Origin: Actinoplanes sp. NBC_00393 | GTDB lineage: Bacteria > Actinomycetota > Actinomycetes > Mycobacteriales > Micromonosporaceae | Length of the DNA stretch: 64,000 nt | Reading direction: 5' to 3' | Assembly (NCBI RefSeq): GCF_036053395.1 | Contig: NZ_CP107942.1 | Span: 1,826,501-1,890,500 of the forward strand | Shown here: positions 36,118-45,988 of the stretch, piece after piece | Numbering within the stretch: position 1 is the stretch's first letter | Layout of the letters: each line of letters begins with the position of its first letter | Program-made: the position numbers and the translations under genes | Notes under the pieces: generated by a model | The model's database searches: none | What the model saw: the letters and a program-made list of their open reading frames with translations, nothing else | Told to the model about the DNA's origin: nothing

Positions 36118-36169
36118 GCCCTGGGTCACACGGGCGGCCGGATTGGACAGCCGCGCGTAGGCTTCCGGG

Positions 36170-36853
36170 ATGCCGCTCACTCCCGCAGACATCCACAACG
36201 TGGCCTTCAAGAAACCCCCGATGGGCAAACGGGGGTATGGCGAGGAGGAGGTCGACGCCTTCCTCGACGAGGTCGAGCAGGAGATGATCCGCCTCCTGGA
36301 GGCCAACGCGGCCCTCAAGGACCAGATGCGGCGCGGCCCCGACCCGTCCTCCACCGTGGTCCTCGACGGCCCCGGCGGACTCGGCGGCGAGCTGGCCGGC
36401 CTGGCCGCCCAGCTCGACCGCCTGGTGGAGGCCCGCGACCGCGCCGAGCAGCGCGCCCGCGACCTGCAGGCCCAGCTCGAGCAGGCGCACCGCGACCAGG
36501 CCTCCGCCCCACCCGCGGCCTCCGGCGGCGAAGGCGACGTCCGGGTCCTGATGATGGCCCAGCGCACCGCCGACGAGTACATGCGCGACGCCGAACGCGA
36601 GTCCGACGACGTCCTGGCCGGCGCCCAGGACCAGGCCGCCCAGCTCGTCGACCAGGCCCGCCAGCGAGCCGGCACGATCGAGAGCGACGCCCAGCGCAGC
36701 CACGCCCAGGCCATGGAGGACCTGGCCTCCGGCCGCGCCGCCCTGCTCGACGAGATCGAGCGGCTGGGCCGCTTCGCCCGCGGTTACCAGGAGGCCCTGC
36801 ACAAGCACGTGGCCGGCCAGCTCCAGGACGTGGACGACGCCCCCGATCTCTGA
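36170..36853 (+). CDS. DivIVA domain-containing protein
   Basis: 227 residues. N-terminal DivIVA membrane-curvature domain ([38 protein letters not shown]), an acidic Pro/Gly linker, coiled coils at about 75-110 and a second coiled region ([20 protein letters not shown]) typical of Wag31-like proteins. It is not in a division cluster, so it is a paralogue, possibly for tip growth or branching. Confidence 0.9.
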   Translation: MPLTPADIHNVAFKKPPMGKRGYGEEEVDAFLDEVEQEMIRLLEANAALKDQMRRGPDPSSTVVLDGPGGLGGELAGLAAQLDRLVEARDRAEQRARDLQAQLEQAHRDQASAPPAASGGEGDVRVLMMAQRTADEYMRDAERESDDVLAGAQDQAAQLVDQARQRAGTIESDAQRSHAQAMEDLASGRAALLDEIERLGRFARGYQEALHKHVAGQLQDVDDAPDL

Positions 36854-37549
36854 AGCACGGCGCGACCGCCGGGCTCACCTGATCGTCACGCTCGACCCCG
36901 CGGATCGCCCTCCGCTCCCTCCCGCGAACCGCTTGCCGGCCGGCTCTGAGCGCCGTCTGCGGCCGCGCGAGCTGCTCTCCGTACGCTCCACCCCGCGGAT
37001 CGGCCTCCGTTCCCTCCAGCGGATCGCCCTCCGTTTCCTCCCGCGGATCGCCTCCCGGTCGGCTCTGAGCGCCGTCTGCGGCCGCTCTCCGTGCCCAGCC
37101 GGAGAGGCCGAACCGGCGCTCGGGCGGGTGACGTCGCCAGCGGGCGGCTGAGGCGGTGTTTTCGGCCTGGTGGATCATCGGGCTGTGCGGTGGGGCTGTT
37201 TCACCGCCGGGCAGGCATTGCTGGTGCGCGGCCCGGTGATCGAACAGCCTCTAGAAGCGGCTCCGGCCGCGCGTCCACGCTGTCTGCCGCCGACCAGCCG
37301 GATGCTCGCCGGTTGCCGGTTGCCGGTTGCCGGTTTGCCGGTCGCCGGGTCGCCGGTCGTCGGTGGTCGGTGGGCGGCTGGCTGCGGTTTGAGCGTGACC
37401 AGAAGGGTGAGCCCGGCGGCCGCGTCGAGGGCCGTGCCCCGGCTGCCGGCTCGCGCGGAACGGCGGGGACGGCCACGATGCGGCGGAGCGGCGTAGCTCG
37501 TACCCCGAAAGAGCTGGAACCGAAAGCAGTCCTGGGCCCCAGGGAGTCG
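36854..37549. repeat. Gap filled with several short repeats
   Basis: No gene seen. Contents: one dispersed-element copy directly after the divIVA-like stop (36862) and another, inverted, at about 37409; an exact 26-bp repeat CGGCTCTGAGCGCCGTCTGC... at 36941-36966 and 37060-37085; a 24-bp tandem set with GCGGATCG at 36995, 37019 and 37043 (plus a lone copy at 36900); and a 7-bp run of GTTGCCG changing to GTCGCCG at about 37304-37374. Confidence 0.7.
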
Positions 37550-38137
37550 CTAATCGGACTCCGGCAGGAGGGGGATCGTTCGGGTGGCGGCGTCCAGGAT
37601 CTGTTGGGCGTCCAATTCGGCCCGGGAATCAGGGATGCCGTGCGCAGGCCACTCGCAGATGAAGGCGACCGGGCCCGGCGGTGGCAGCGGCCAGATCCAG
37701 TACGTCATGTCGTAGCGGCGGCCGCCTCCGCCGCCGCCGTCATGCATGAGCAGCGGCCCGGTGGGCTCGTCGGTCCGCGAGCGTGGGTGCCCGCCGAGGT
37801 TGGTGGCGGCACTGCCGTCGGCGAACTGCACACCGAGCCGCAGAAAGTCCGCCGAGAGCGGCTCGCCGGCGAAGGTGTCCCGGTGGAAGGCGTGGTGGAA
37901 GACCCCGCCGTGGCGATCCTCGCGGCTCATGACCACGGTCACGGTGAAGCTGAACCCGTTGGGGTAGGCGACGATCCCGCTCAGGCCGAGGGCCGCGCCG
38001 GCGCCGCGGGCCAGCAGGAAGGTGTCCGGAACCACGCCGCCGAACATGTCCTCCGGCTTGTCCCACGCGGGCCGGGGTGGTGCCGGGGGCTCCGGCTCGT
38101 CGGGCTCCGGCGGGGGAAGACTGTCGAAGAAGCTCAT
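37550..38137 (-). CDS. Hypothetical protein
   Basis: 195 residues. A proline/acidic N-terminal 25 residues precede a compact soluble domain rich in beta structure (FSFTVTVVMSREDRH, LRLGVQFADGSAATNLGGH, MTYWIWPLPPPGPVAFICEW). A GGGGGG loop lies in the middle. Similar proteins of unknown function occur across actinomycetes, but I cannot name a family. Confidence 0.75.
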   Translation of the reverse strand: MSFFDSLPPPEPDEPEPPAPPRPAWDKPEDMFGGVVPDTFLLARGAGAALGLSGIVAYPNGFSFTVTVVMSREDRHGGVFHHAFHRDTFAGEPLSADFLRLGVQFADGSAATNLGGHPRSRTDEPTGPLLMHDGGGGGGRRYDMTYWIWPLPPPGPVAFICEWPAHGIPDSRAELDAQQILDAATRTIPLLPESD

Positions 38138-38190
38138 GCCGCCGAGCCTGCCATCGCGCTGCCGGGACGGCGACCCCGCATCATCGGGGG

Positions 38191-39234
38191 ATGACGCACG
38201 AGCAGGTGGAGTTCTTCGAGGACGCCGGCACCGGGCTGCGCGCTGTGATCGCCGTGCACGACACCACGCTGGGGCCGGCGTTCGGGGGGACGCGCTTCTA
38301 CCCGTACCCCGACCAGGATGCGGCCGTGACCGACGTGCTGCGGCTGTCCCGCGGCATGACCCTGAAGAATGCGGTCGCCGGCCTGCCGTGCGGCGGCGCC
38401 AAAGCCGTGATCATCGGCGATCCCGGCGCCGTGAAGTCGGAGCGGCTGCTGGAGGCCTACGGGCGATGCGTGCAGAGCCTCGGCGGCCGCTATGTCACCG
38501 CGGGCGACGTCGGGACCAGCGCTGAGGACCTGGACGTCATCGGCCGCACCACCGAGCACGTCGTCGGCCGGACGGTGGCCGCCGGCGGGTACGGCGACAG
38601 CGGGCCGATGACCGCGCTCGGCGTCTTCCACGCTCTGCGGGCCGCGGCCGCGTTCCGATGGGACACCGCTGACCTGCGGGGACGCACGGTCGGCATCGAA
38701 GGCCTCGGCAAGGTGGGGTACGAGCTCGCCCGCCTGCTGGTGGACGCCGGAGCTCAGGTGGTCGCCGCTGATCCGTCGGCTGCGGCACGGGAGCTTGCCG
38801 AGCGGGACCTGCCGGCGGTCGTCGTCGTCCGGACGGTCGCCGATGCGGCGGTCGACATCTATGCGCCCTGCGCGCTCGGGGCCACGTTGAACAGCGCGTC
38901 CATCCCTGCGATCCGGGCCGGGATCGTCTGCGGGGCGGCCAACAATCAGCTCGCCACGGCCGAGGACGAGCAGCTGCTCGCCGATCGCGGCATCCTCTGG
39001 GTGCCGGACTTCGTGGCCAGTGCGGGCGGCGTGACCACCGGCTCGGCCGAATACCGGCGGCTGCCCCTCGAGGACGTCCCGGCGCAGGTCGCGAAGATCT
39101 TCGACACCACCGCCGAGGTGCTCACCCTGGCCCGGCGGCAGGGCATGCTGCCCGGCGCCGCTGCGGAGGCCGTCGCGCAGCAGCGACTGTCCGGTACGCC
39201 CGCCGCAGGTGGAAGCCCGCGGCGGGCGCATTGA
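38191..39234 (+). CDS. Leu/Phe/Val-type amino-acid dehydrogenase
   Basis: 347 residues. Glu/Leu/Phe/Val dehydrogenase family: substrate-side lysines in SRGMTLKNAVAGLPCGGAKA, active-site aspartate in VTAGDVGTS, and NAD-binding domain VGIEGLGKVGYELARLL. It oxidatively deaminates branched-chain or aromatic amino acids with NAD+, linking to branched-chain precursor supply. ATG 38191 (MTHEQVEFFED) follows a GGGGG; the longer frame overlaps the divergent hypothetical gene. Confidence 0.92.
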   Translation: MTHEQVEFFEDAGTGLRAVIAVHDTTLGPAFGGTRFYPYPDQDAAVTDVLRLSRGMTLKNAVAGLPCGGAKAVIIGDPGAVKSERLLEAYGRCVQSLGGRYVTAGDVGTSAEDLDVIGRTTEHVVGRTVAAGGYGDSGPMTALGVFHALRAAAAFRWDTADLRGRTVGIEGLGKVGYELARLLVDAGAQVVAADPSAAARELAERDLPAVVVVRTVADAAVDIYAPCALGATLNSASIPAIRAGIVCGAANNQLATAEDEQLLADRGILWVPDFVASAGGVTTGSAEYRRLPLEDVPAQVAKIFDTTAEVLTLARRQGMLPGAAAEAVAQQRLSGTPAAGGSPRRAH

Positions 39235-39247
39235 AACGGCACAAGTC

Positions 39248-40942
39248 CTAGCTCAGGTTGATGTAGTCCAGCTCGGCGTACCCGGTGCCGCCGCCGAACA
39301 GCGGTGACCCCTTGGCCAGCCGGATCACGTTGTACCCGGCGTTCAGGTTGACCGTCGTGCTCACCGTCGACCCGAACACACCCCAGGCCGCGGTGGGCGG
39401 ATAGCTGACCGTCGACCAGCCGCTCCCGTTGTACGCCAGCCCGTGCGTCGCCGTGGCCCCGGTGCCGTTCGCGTACCCGATCGACATCGTGTACGACCGC
39501 GCCGCCGGAACGTTGACGACGAAGTCCACGAACGACTGGTTCCGCATGTTCGCGGACCCGTCGATCTGCCCGACGTACCCGCCGTTGGACGCCGACCCGG
39601 ACGAGAACCGGTTGGCGTTGACCACGGTGGCGTTCTCCGCCTCATACCGTTGCTGCCACGTCGCCGCCCCGGAGGCCGGGGTGACGAGCAGCTGGTACGA
39701 GTCCCAGGCGTTCATGTTGTTCACCGGCACGCTGATGCTCCCGCCGGAGACCGTGTAGGTCGCCGAGGACACCGCGATCGGCGCGCTCTGGTTGGTGAAC
39801 CGCCCGGTCGTGCCGCTGCGGGTCAGCGTCACCCGGACCTGCGAGCCGAGGGCGCCGAGCCCGTTGACCCGTACGGTGTTGTTGCCGCTGTCCCCACCGA
39901 GCACCACGTTGACGAACCGCCGCGTCGAGTCGTACGACGCGACGCCTTCGAGCCAGGACCCGGGGATGGTCTGGACGATGTTGCCGGCCATGTCGCCGTA
40001 CCACTTGTACGGCCAGTACGACGAGGTCGGCGCGTTGTTGTGCAGCAGCCCGTTGAGGGTGCCGGCCTCGTACCAGTAGGCGCGTTCCGCCGACCGGATG
40101 CCGTGCCGCTCGAAGACGGCCATGTAGTGCACCGCCACGCTGGGGATGTCGACCTGCGACGGCGAGGCGTACTCGTTGATCGAGATCGGGCGCGGGGAGA
40201 TGCCCAGCGACCGCTCGATCGCCCGGTAGTCGTTGACGTGTGCCTCGACCTGCAGGTACTTGTCGTTCTCCAGCTCGTGCCAGACGATCACGTCCGGCAG
40301 CGTGTTGGTGTTCCGCGCGTGGGTGAGGAAGTCGACCATCCACTGGTGGTTGTAGACGGAATGCGAGGGCCCGACGATCGGGGTGACCGTGTCGAGCGTC
40401 CGGATCAGCCGGTGGGTGCGGGTCCAGCCGTCCAGGAACGAGCCGGCCGCGGCGGTGTTCCAGGTCCAGTCCGGTTCGTTCCAGAGTTCCCAGCCGTCGA
40501 CGTTGGTGACGGTGGTGGCGTTCAGCCGGGCCTGGACCATGGTGCGGACCTTCGACTCCCAGTCCGCCCAGCTGACCCAGCGGTACGGGAAGTTCGGGTA
40601 GATGTCCGGCATCCGGAAGAACTGCTGGGTGCCGGCGCTGGTCACCTTCCCGGCCACCTGCAGACCGTCGCAGCAGGGTGTGGTGGCGCCGTTGCCGAGC
40701 TGCTGCCCGCCGGGCGGCGGCTGGGTGAGGTGGTTCAGCTTCAGCGGGTACATCAGGCTCAGCGGCGGGTTGTTGCCGGTGTTGACGGCGTAAAGGCCAC
40801 CCGACGCGACGTGGGTGACGGGTCGGACGGTCGTGCCGACGTTGACGGTGAGGGTGTTGCCGGCCGCCTGGGCCGGGCTGGGGACGACCAGCGCGGCGGC
40901 GATCAGCAGGAGGGTGACGGATGCTGCCTTTCTTCGGTGCAT
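39248..40942 (-). CDS. Secreted clan-A-like glycoside hydrolase with C-terminal CBM35
   Basis: 564 residues with a clear Sec signal (LLLIAAALVVPSPAQAAG). The catalytic-like domain has the acid/base glutamate in VDGWELWNEPDWTW and a plausible nucleophile in ISINEYASPS, resembling GH39-type TIM barrels. A beta region follows, then a CBM35 from about 425 (YEAENATVVNANRFSSGSAS, NMRNQSFVDFVVNVP, GTGYAELDYINLS). It starts 4 bp after the GH127 stop, so it is the last gene of the arabinoside operon and would act on extracellular polysaccharide. Confidence 0.82.
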   Translation of the reverse strand: MHRRKAASVTLLLIAAALVVPSPAQAAGNTLTVNVGTTVRPVTHVASGGLYAVNTGNNPPLSLMYPLKLNHLTQPPPGGQQLGNGATTPCCDGLQVAGKVTSAGTQQFFRMPDIYPNFPYRWVSWADWESKVRTMVQARLNATTVTNVDGWELWNEPDWTWNTAAAGSFLDGWTRTHRLIRTLDTVTPIVGPSHSVYNHQWMVDFLTHARNTNTLPDVIVWHELENDKYLQVEAHVNDYRAIERSLGISPRPISINEYASPSQVDIPSVAVHYMAVFERHGIRSAERAYWYEAGTLNGLLHNNAPTSSYWPYKWYGDMAGNIVQTIPGSWLEGVASYDSTRRFVNVVLGGDSGNNTVRVNGLGALGSQVRVTLTRSGTTGRFTNQSAPIAVSSATYTVSGGSISVPVNNMNAWDSYQLLVTPASGAATWQQRYEAENATVVNANRFSSGSASNGGYVGQIDGSANMRNQSFVDFVVNVPAARSYTMSIGYANGTGATATHGLAYNGSGWSTVSYPPTAAWGVFGSTVSTTVNLNAGYNVIRLAKGSPLFGGGTGYAELDYINLS

Positions 40943-40946
40943 GGTT

Positions 40947-42842
40947 TCACCTCGGGGATGGTGAGAGCGGAATCCAGACCCGCATGGGTCCGGCGGCCCG
41001 GTTGGCCCACAGGAAGTAGGGGATGGCGGTGACCACGGCGCTCGGACCGGTGGTGGCCGGTGGCGGCCAGGCGCCGTAGAGCCCGGTGTCCGGGACGGCG
41101 CTGGTGCGCACCGGCACCTGCAGCGTCACCGGGAACGGGCCGGCGCGGTGGAAGGCGACCGCGAGGGGGGAGTGCGGGTCGAGAGAGAGGTCTTCGAGGA
41201 CGACGCCCGCGGGCACGTCGGCCTGCTCCAGGCAGTAGACGAGCGGCCCGCGGACCAGGGCGACCGCCCCGCGGGTGGCGTCGACGCGCGGGTGGGCGCT
41301 GACCAGGCGGGTCGGCATGGCCAGGGTCAGGACGATCCGGTCACCGGGATGCCAGACCCGGTGCAGCCGCAGGTAGCCGGCCTCGACGTGGGCCCGGGCC
41401 GAGGCTCCGTTGATGCTGAGCCGTACGTCGTTGCACCACGCCGGCACTCGCAGCGACAGCGCCCATGGCGATCCGGAAGTCTCCGAGACGGTGACGGTGA
41501 CCTGCTCGTCCCACGGATAGTTCGTCTCCATCTGGACGGCGTGCCCCCCAGAAGCGACAACGCCGGCGCTGTAGAGATGCAGCTGCAGTCCGTCGGCGTC
41601 GCCGGTGGCCAGGTAGGCGTGCAGCGACGCCATCAGCCGGGCCAGGTTGGGTGGGCAGCACGCGCAGGAGTACCAGCTCAGCCGCTGCGACGGCGCGTCC
41701 TCGTGGGAGCCGTCGTGCCCGGTACGCAGCTGCAGCGGGTTGGAGTAGAAGAACTCTTTCCCGGACAGGGCGGTGCTCCCGGCGATCCCGTTGTGCAGCA
41801 CCCGTTCCATCTCGTCGGCGTACTTCACCTTGCCGGTGGCCAGCAGCAGGCGCCAGGCGAGCTGGAAACTGCCGATCGCCGCGCAGGTCTCCGCGTACGC
41901 CCGGTCCGGCGGCAGCTCGTACGGATCGCCGAACGCCTCGTCGCGGTGCCGCGACCCCTGCCCGCCGGTGATGTACGTCCGGCTCTCCAGCGCCGAGTCC
42001 CACAGCCGCTCCGCGACGTCCAGCAGCTCGCGGTCACCGGTCTCCACGGCGACGTCCACCGCGCCGGCCAGCAGATACTGCATCCGGACCACGTGCCCGG
42101 TGACCTCGGTGGACTCCCGCAGCGGCTCGTGGTCCTGGAAGTAGCGCGGCCCGAACCGGCTGTCATCCAGGGTCCCGTGCCCGCGGTTGCCGACGAACCG
42201 GGCGGCCAGTTCCAGGTACGGCCGGTGCCCGGTGACCCGGTACAGCTCGGCGAGGGCGGTCTCCACCTCGGGGTGGCCGTCCACCTCGTTCGACTGCCCG
42301 TACCGCTGCACCAGAAGATCGGCGAAGCGGCGCGCGACCGACAGGACCTGCTGGGCCGACGGATCGTCGGGCGCGGAACGCGCGGCGGCGACGCCGGCCT
42401 GGATCAGATGCCCGGCGGTGTACATCTCGTGGCTGTAGTGCAGCTCGGTCCACTGCCGGTCGCGGTGGGCCGGGTCCTGGTAGAACGAGTCGAGATAGCC
42501 GTCCGGGTCCTGGGCCTTCTCCAGCAGTGCGGCCACCTCGTCGACGAAACCGGACGCCGTCCCGGACCAGAACGCGGCCTCCAGGGCCTTGTGCACGTCG
42601 GTGTCGGCGAACCACATGCCGGCGAACTCCGCGTCGGCGTCCCCGGTGACCCGGCGCAGGTTGGTCAGGTTGCCGTGCACGCCGAGCTGGTCGATGCAGT
42701 GCGGCAGCGTCGCCTCGGCGTTGCGTGCCTGCCAGCCGCCGAGCAGACCGGTTGCCGACAGCTGCACCGCGTCGGCGGGCAGGGGCCGCAGAGCGCTGAG
42801 GGCATCGGGCGTGGGCACGACGGGGCCCTGAAGATCAGACAT
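40947..42842 (-). CDS. GH127 beta-L-arabinofuranosidase-like enzyme
   Basis: 631 residues, no signal peptide, so cytoplasmic. GH127 features: HGNLTNLRRVTGD, WTELHYSHEMYTAGHLIQAG, ITGGQGSRHRDEAFG, the acidic residue in GKEFFYSNPLQL and the cysteine pair SCACCPPNLARLMASLH that provides the nucleophile and zinc ligands. ATG 42842 (MSDLQGPVV) has AAGGAAC upstream; the frame beyond is a shadow of the permease gene. It would cleave imported beta-arabinosides. Confidence 0.9.
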   Translation of the reverse strand: MSDLQGPVVPTPDALSALRPLPADAVQLSATGLLGGWQARNAEATLPHCIDQLGVHGNLTNLRRVTGDADAEFAGMWFADTDVHKALEAAFWSGTASGFVDEVAALLEKAQDPDGYLDSFYQDPAHRDRQWTELHYSHEMYTAGHLIQAGVAAARSAPDDPSAQQVLSVARRFADLLVQRYGQSNEVDGHPEVETALAELYRVTGHRPYLELAARFVGNRGHGTLDDSRFGPRYFQDHEPLRESTEVTGHVVRMQYLLAGAVDVAVETGDRELLDVAERLWDSALESRTYITGGQGSRHRDEAFGDPYELPPDRAYAETCAAIGSFQLAWRLLLATGKVKYADEMERVLHNGIAGSTALSGKEFFYSNPLQLRTGHDGSHEDAPSQRLSWYSCACCPPNLARLMASLHAYLATGDADGLQLHLYSAGVVASGGHAVQMETNYPWDEQVTVTVSETSGSPWALSLRVPAWCNDVRLSINGASARAHVEAGYLRLHRVWHPGDRIVLTLAMPTRLVSAHPRVDATRGAVALVRGPLVYCLEQADVPAGVVLEDLSLDPHSPLAVAFHRAGPFPVTLQVPVRTSAVPDTGLYGAWPPPATTGPSAVVTAIPYFLWANRAAGPMRVWIPLSPSPR

Positions 42843-42850
42843 GTGTTCCT

Positions 42851-43663
42851 TCAGTCCTTGACAGCGCCGGCGGTGACGCCGGCCGCGACGTAACGCTGGG
42901 CGATGATGAGCAGCAGCGTTGCGGGGATGGAGGCGACCACCGCGGTGGCCATGATCGCGTTCCATTGCTGGTTGTTGTTGCCGATGTACTGGTAGATGCC
43001 GAGCGTGATGGGCTGGTGATCGCCGCCGCCGGCCAGTGTGGAGGCGAAGACGAAGTCCGACCAGGCCCACAGGAACGCGAACAGGCTGACCGTGACGATC
43101 GCGTTGCGTGACACCGGCAGGATCACCGACACGAAGGTCCGCCACTTCGAGGCGCCGTCGATCAGCGCCGCGTTGATCAGCTCGTCCGGGATGCCGGACA
43201 TGAACGCCGTGAAGATCAGCACGCCGAACGGCACCGCGATGGTGGAGTCGGCGAGGATCAGGCCGGGCACCGTGTTCAGCACGCCCATCCGCAGGTAGAT
43301 GGCGTAGAAGCCCATCGCCATGATGATCCCGGGGATCATCTGCGCGATCAGCAGCACGAAGCTGAGCGCGCCGCCGCCCTTCGGGCGCAGCTTCGCCAGG
43401 GCGTAGCCGGCCGGCGCGGACAGGACCAGGGTGAGCACGACGGTGCCGAGCCCCACGATCAGGCTGGTCCCGAGGTACGGCATCTGCTGGTCCAGCACGG
43501 CACGGTAACCCTCGAGCGTGCCGTCGAACGGGAACAGGTGCGGCGGGTCGGCGCGCATGTCGGTGTCCTTCGTGAAGGACACGTTGATCATCCAGTAGAT
43601 CGGGAACAGCATGATTCCGGTGAAGACGAGCCCGAGCCCGGTCTTCGCGTGCTGCTTGATCAT
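42851..43663 (-). CDS. Sugar ABC transporter permease (MalG type)
   Basis: 270 residues, six membrane helices. The EAA loop that contacts the ATPase is ELINAALIDGASKWRTFVSV. N-terminus FTGIMLFPIYWMINVSF is typical of MalG-type carbohydrate permeases. ATGA overlap with the upstream permease. Confidence 0.93.
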   Translation of the reverse strand: MIKQHAKTGLGLVFTGIMLFPIYWMINVSFTKDTDMRADPPHLFPFDGTLEGYRAVLDQQMPYLGTSLIVGLGTVVLTLVLSAPAGYALAKLRPKGGGALSFVLLIAQMIPGIIMAMGFYAIYLRMGVLNTVPGLILADSTIAVPFGVLIFTAFMSGIPDELINAALIDGASKWRTFVSVILPVSRNAIVTVSLFAFLWAWSDFVFASTLAGGGDHQPITLGIYQYIGNNNQQWNAIMATAVVASIPATLLLIIAQRYVAAGVTAGAVKD

Positions 43664-44598
43664 CGCTCCTGCCTCCTCTGGAACCGGATGTAGAGCAGGC
43701 CGAAGAAGAGCGCCATGATGATCAGCAGGTTGCCGACCGCGGCGCCCGGCCCGAACTCGGGCAGCAGGTTGCCGAACGACAGCCGGTAGGACCAGGTGGC
43801 GAAGGTCGTCGAGGCGTCCGCCGGGCCGCCCTTCGTCATGATCCAGATGATGTCGAAGACCTTGAGCGTGTAGACCAGCCCGAGCAGCAGGGTGATCGCC
43901 GAGACCGGCCTCAGCAGGGGGAACGTGACCCGCCAGAACCGCTGCCAACTGTTCGCGCCGTCGATCGCCGCGGCCTCGTTGACCTCGTTCGGGATGGCCT
44001 GCAGCCCGCTGTAGAGGACCACCAGGTTGAACGGGATGCCGATCCAGATGTTCGCGATGATCACACTGGTCAGCGCCCAGTCCGGCGAGGTCAGCCAGTT
44101 GACCGGGTCGACGTTGAGCAGGCTCAACGCATGGTTGACGATGCCGGAGTCGCTGTTGAGCATCCACGACCAGGTCGAGGCACTCACGATCAAAGGCAGC
44201 AGCCACGGTACGAGGAACAGCGCTCGCAGTGTGGCGGACAACCGGAAGTTCTGGGCGAAGAAGACTGCCAGCGCCAAACCGATGGCGAACTGGAAGGCGA
44301 TCGACACGAAGGTGAACACCAGTGTGTGCAGCAGCGCCGGCCCGAACGTCGGGTCCGCGAACACCGTCCGGTAGTTGTCCAGCCCACTGAACGGCGCGTC
44401 GCCCTGCACGAAGCTGCGCACCGTGTAGTGCCGCAGGCTCAGGTCCAGGTTCCGGTAGAGCGGGTAGGCGTAGAAGGCGATCAGGTAGATCACCACCGGC
44501 GCGAGGAACGCCCACGCCGTCCAGTGGCCCCGTCTGCCCCCGCGCCGGACCCGGGTGGCACCCCGGGTCCGGGCGAGCGTCTCGATCTGCGTCGTCAC
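43660..44598 (-). CDS. Sugar ABC transporter permease (MalF type)
   Basis: 312 residues, six membrane helices (AFLAPVVIYLIAFYAYPLYR first). EAA loop EVNEAAAIDGANSWQRFWRV. The GTG at 44598 overlaps the binding-protein stop as GTGA; the longer frame upstream is a shadow. Confidence 0.93.
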   Translation of the reverse strand: MTTQIETLARTRGATRVRRGGRRGHWTAWAFLAPVVIYLIAFYAYPLYRNLDLSLRHYTVRSFVQGDAPFSGLDNYRTVFADPTFGPALLHTLVFTFVSIAFQFAIGLALAVFFAQNFRLSATLRALFLVPWLLPLIVSASTWSWMLNSDSGIVNHALSLLNVDPVNWLTSPDWALTSVIIANIWIGIPFNLVVLYSGLQAIPNEVNEAAAIDGANSWQRFWRVTFPLLRPVSAITLLLGLVYTLKVFDIIWIMTKGGPADASTTFATWSYRLSFGNLLPEFGPGAAVGNLLIIMALFFGLLYIRFQRRQER

Positions 44599-45848
44599 TT
44601 GGTCGCCGCAGCCGCCGTGGTCTGGGCGTCGGTGAGGGCCTGCTGCGGTGCCTTCGACCCGCTCAGCGCGGCCTGGAACGCGGTCCACATCGGCTGGGAG
44701 ATCTTCGGGTACTTGGTGCCGAGGTCGTCACTGGTCCGGCCCTTGGCCGCCTTGACGGCGTCGACCCAGACCTTCAGCTCGGGGTTCTCCGCGACCTGCT
44801 TCTGCTGCACGGCGTCGGTGGCCGCGATGTAGGACAGCGTCGTGTCCGTGGTGTACGCGTTGTCCGCGCTGGTCAGACAGCCGATCAGCTTCTCGGTCAC
44901 GGCGTACCGGCCGGTCTTCGACTGCACCGGAGCGGTGACGAACTCGCCGCCGGTCGGCGCCGGGGCCGTTCCGCCGGCCTGCGACGGGATCGGGATGATG
45001 CCGTACTCGAAGCCGGTCTTCTTGGCGTTGGCCAGCTGCCAGGTGCCGTTCTCGCTGAACGCGAAGTCACCGGCGGCGAACTCCTGCCAGCTGGTGGTCT
45101 GGGTGTTGTTGAGCACCGAGTTCGGCGCGTAGCCCTTCTTCAGCCAGTCGGTCCACAGCGTCAGCGCGGCGACGCCCTGCGCCGAGTCGAGCTGGGTCAG
45201 GTTCGCGCCGGAACCCCAGAACCAGGGGAGGAACTGGAAGCTGCCCTCCTCGGTGCCGATCGCCGAGAAGGTGATGCCCTTCTTGCCGGACGCCTTCACC
45301 TTCTCCAGGGCGGCGGTCAGTCCCGCCCAGTCCTTGATGGTCGAAGGATCGACACCGGCCTTGTCCAGAACGGCCTTGTTGTAGTAAAGCGCTAGTGTGT
45401 TCGCGCCGATCGGGATGCCGTACGTCTTGCCGCCGATCTGACCGGCGGCCAGGAGGTTCGGCGACACCGCGGCGGTGTCCACCTTGAGCTCGTCGGTGGT
45501 GGTCAGCACCCCGGCGTCGGCCAGGGTGGAGACCACCGGGTTGTCGACGATCAGCACGTCGGGGGAGTTGTCCTGCTGGGCGGCGAGGAGCGCCTTGTTG
45601 GTCAGGTCGGTCGTGTCGTAACCGGTGCGCTCCACGGTGACGCCCGCGTCGGTGCCGCACCTGGTCAGCAGCTTCACCCAGTCCGAGGTGGCGTCGAACT
45701 GGGGGTACGGGTCCCAGATGGTGTAGGTGCCGCCGGCTTCGCTGCCGGTGTCACCGCCGGAGTCTTCGGAGGAGGAGTTCGAGCAGCCCGCCAGGAGGCA
45801 GGCGGTGAGGGTGAGGGCCGCCGCGGCGCGCAGGCGCTGACGGGTCAT
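44595..45848 (-). CDS. Sugar ABC transporter substrate-binding lipoprotein
   Basis: 417 residues. Lipoprotein signal with LTACLLAGC lipobox, then a family-1 solute-binding fold (YTIWDPYPQFDATSDWVKLL, YGIPIGANTLALYYNKAVLD, DFAFSENGTWQLANAKK). ATG 45848 is preceded by AAGGAG. First gene of the operon; no ATPase gene is present, so a shared MsiK-like ATPase encoded elsewhere is presumably used. Confidence 0.94.
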   Translation of the reverse strand: MTRQRLRAAAALTLTACLLAGCSNSSSEDSGGDTGSEAGGTYTIWDPYPQFDATSDWVKLLTRCGTDAGVTVERTGYDTTDLTNKALLAAQQDNSPDVLIVDNPVVSTLADAGVLTTTDELKVDTAAVSPNLLAAGQIGGKTYGIPIGANTLALYYNKAVLDKAGVDPSTIKDWAGLTAALEKVKASGKKGITFSAIGTEEGSFQFLPWFWGSGANLTQLDSAQGVAALTLWTDWLKKGYAPNSVLNNTQTTSWQEFAAGDFAFSENGTWQLANAKKTGFEYGIIPIPSQAGGTAPAPTGGEFVTAPVQSKTGRYAVTEKLIGCLTSADNAYTTDTTLSYIAATDAVQQKQVAENPELKVWVDAVKAAKGRTSDDLGTKYPKISQPMWTAFQAALSGSKAPQQALTDAQTTAAAATK

Positions 45849-45903
45849 ATCGGGGCTCCTTGCCGGCGAGTTAGCGTTCACAATCTCAGGCGTGCACTTC
45901 CGA

Positions 45904-45917
45904 GGAAATCGATTGCC
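45904..45917. promoter_or_regulatory. Likely LacI-family operator
   Basis: GGAAATCGATTGCC contains the perfect AATCGATT dyad with a central CG, fitting the LacI-family pattern GNAANCGNTTNC. It lies in the gap between the transporter operon and the divergent lacI-like gene, so one protein could control both. Confidence 0.55.
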
Positions 45918-45988
45918 TGGACGCTAGGTCGATGCTTGCTCGCATGTCAAGGGCAAGTTACGGTTCCATGAAACGCGTCGCCGGAGCG

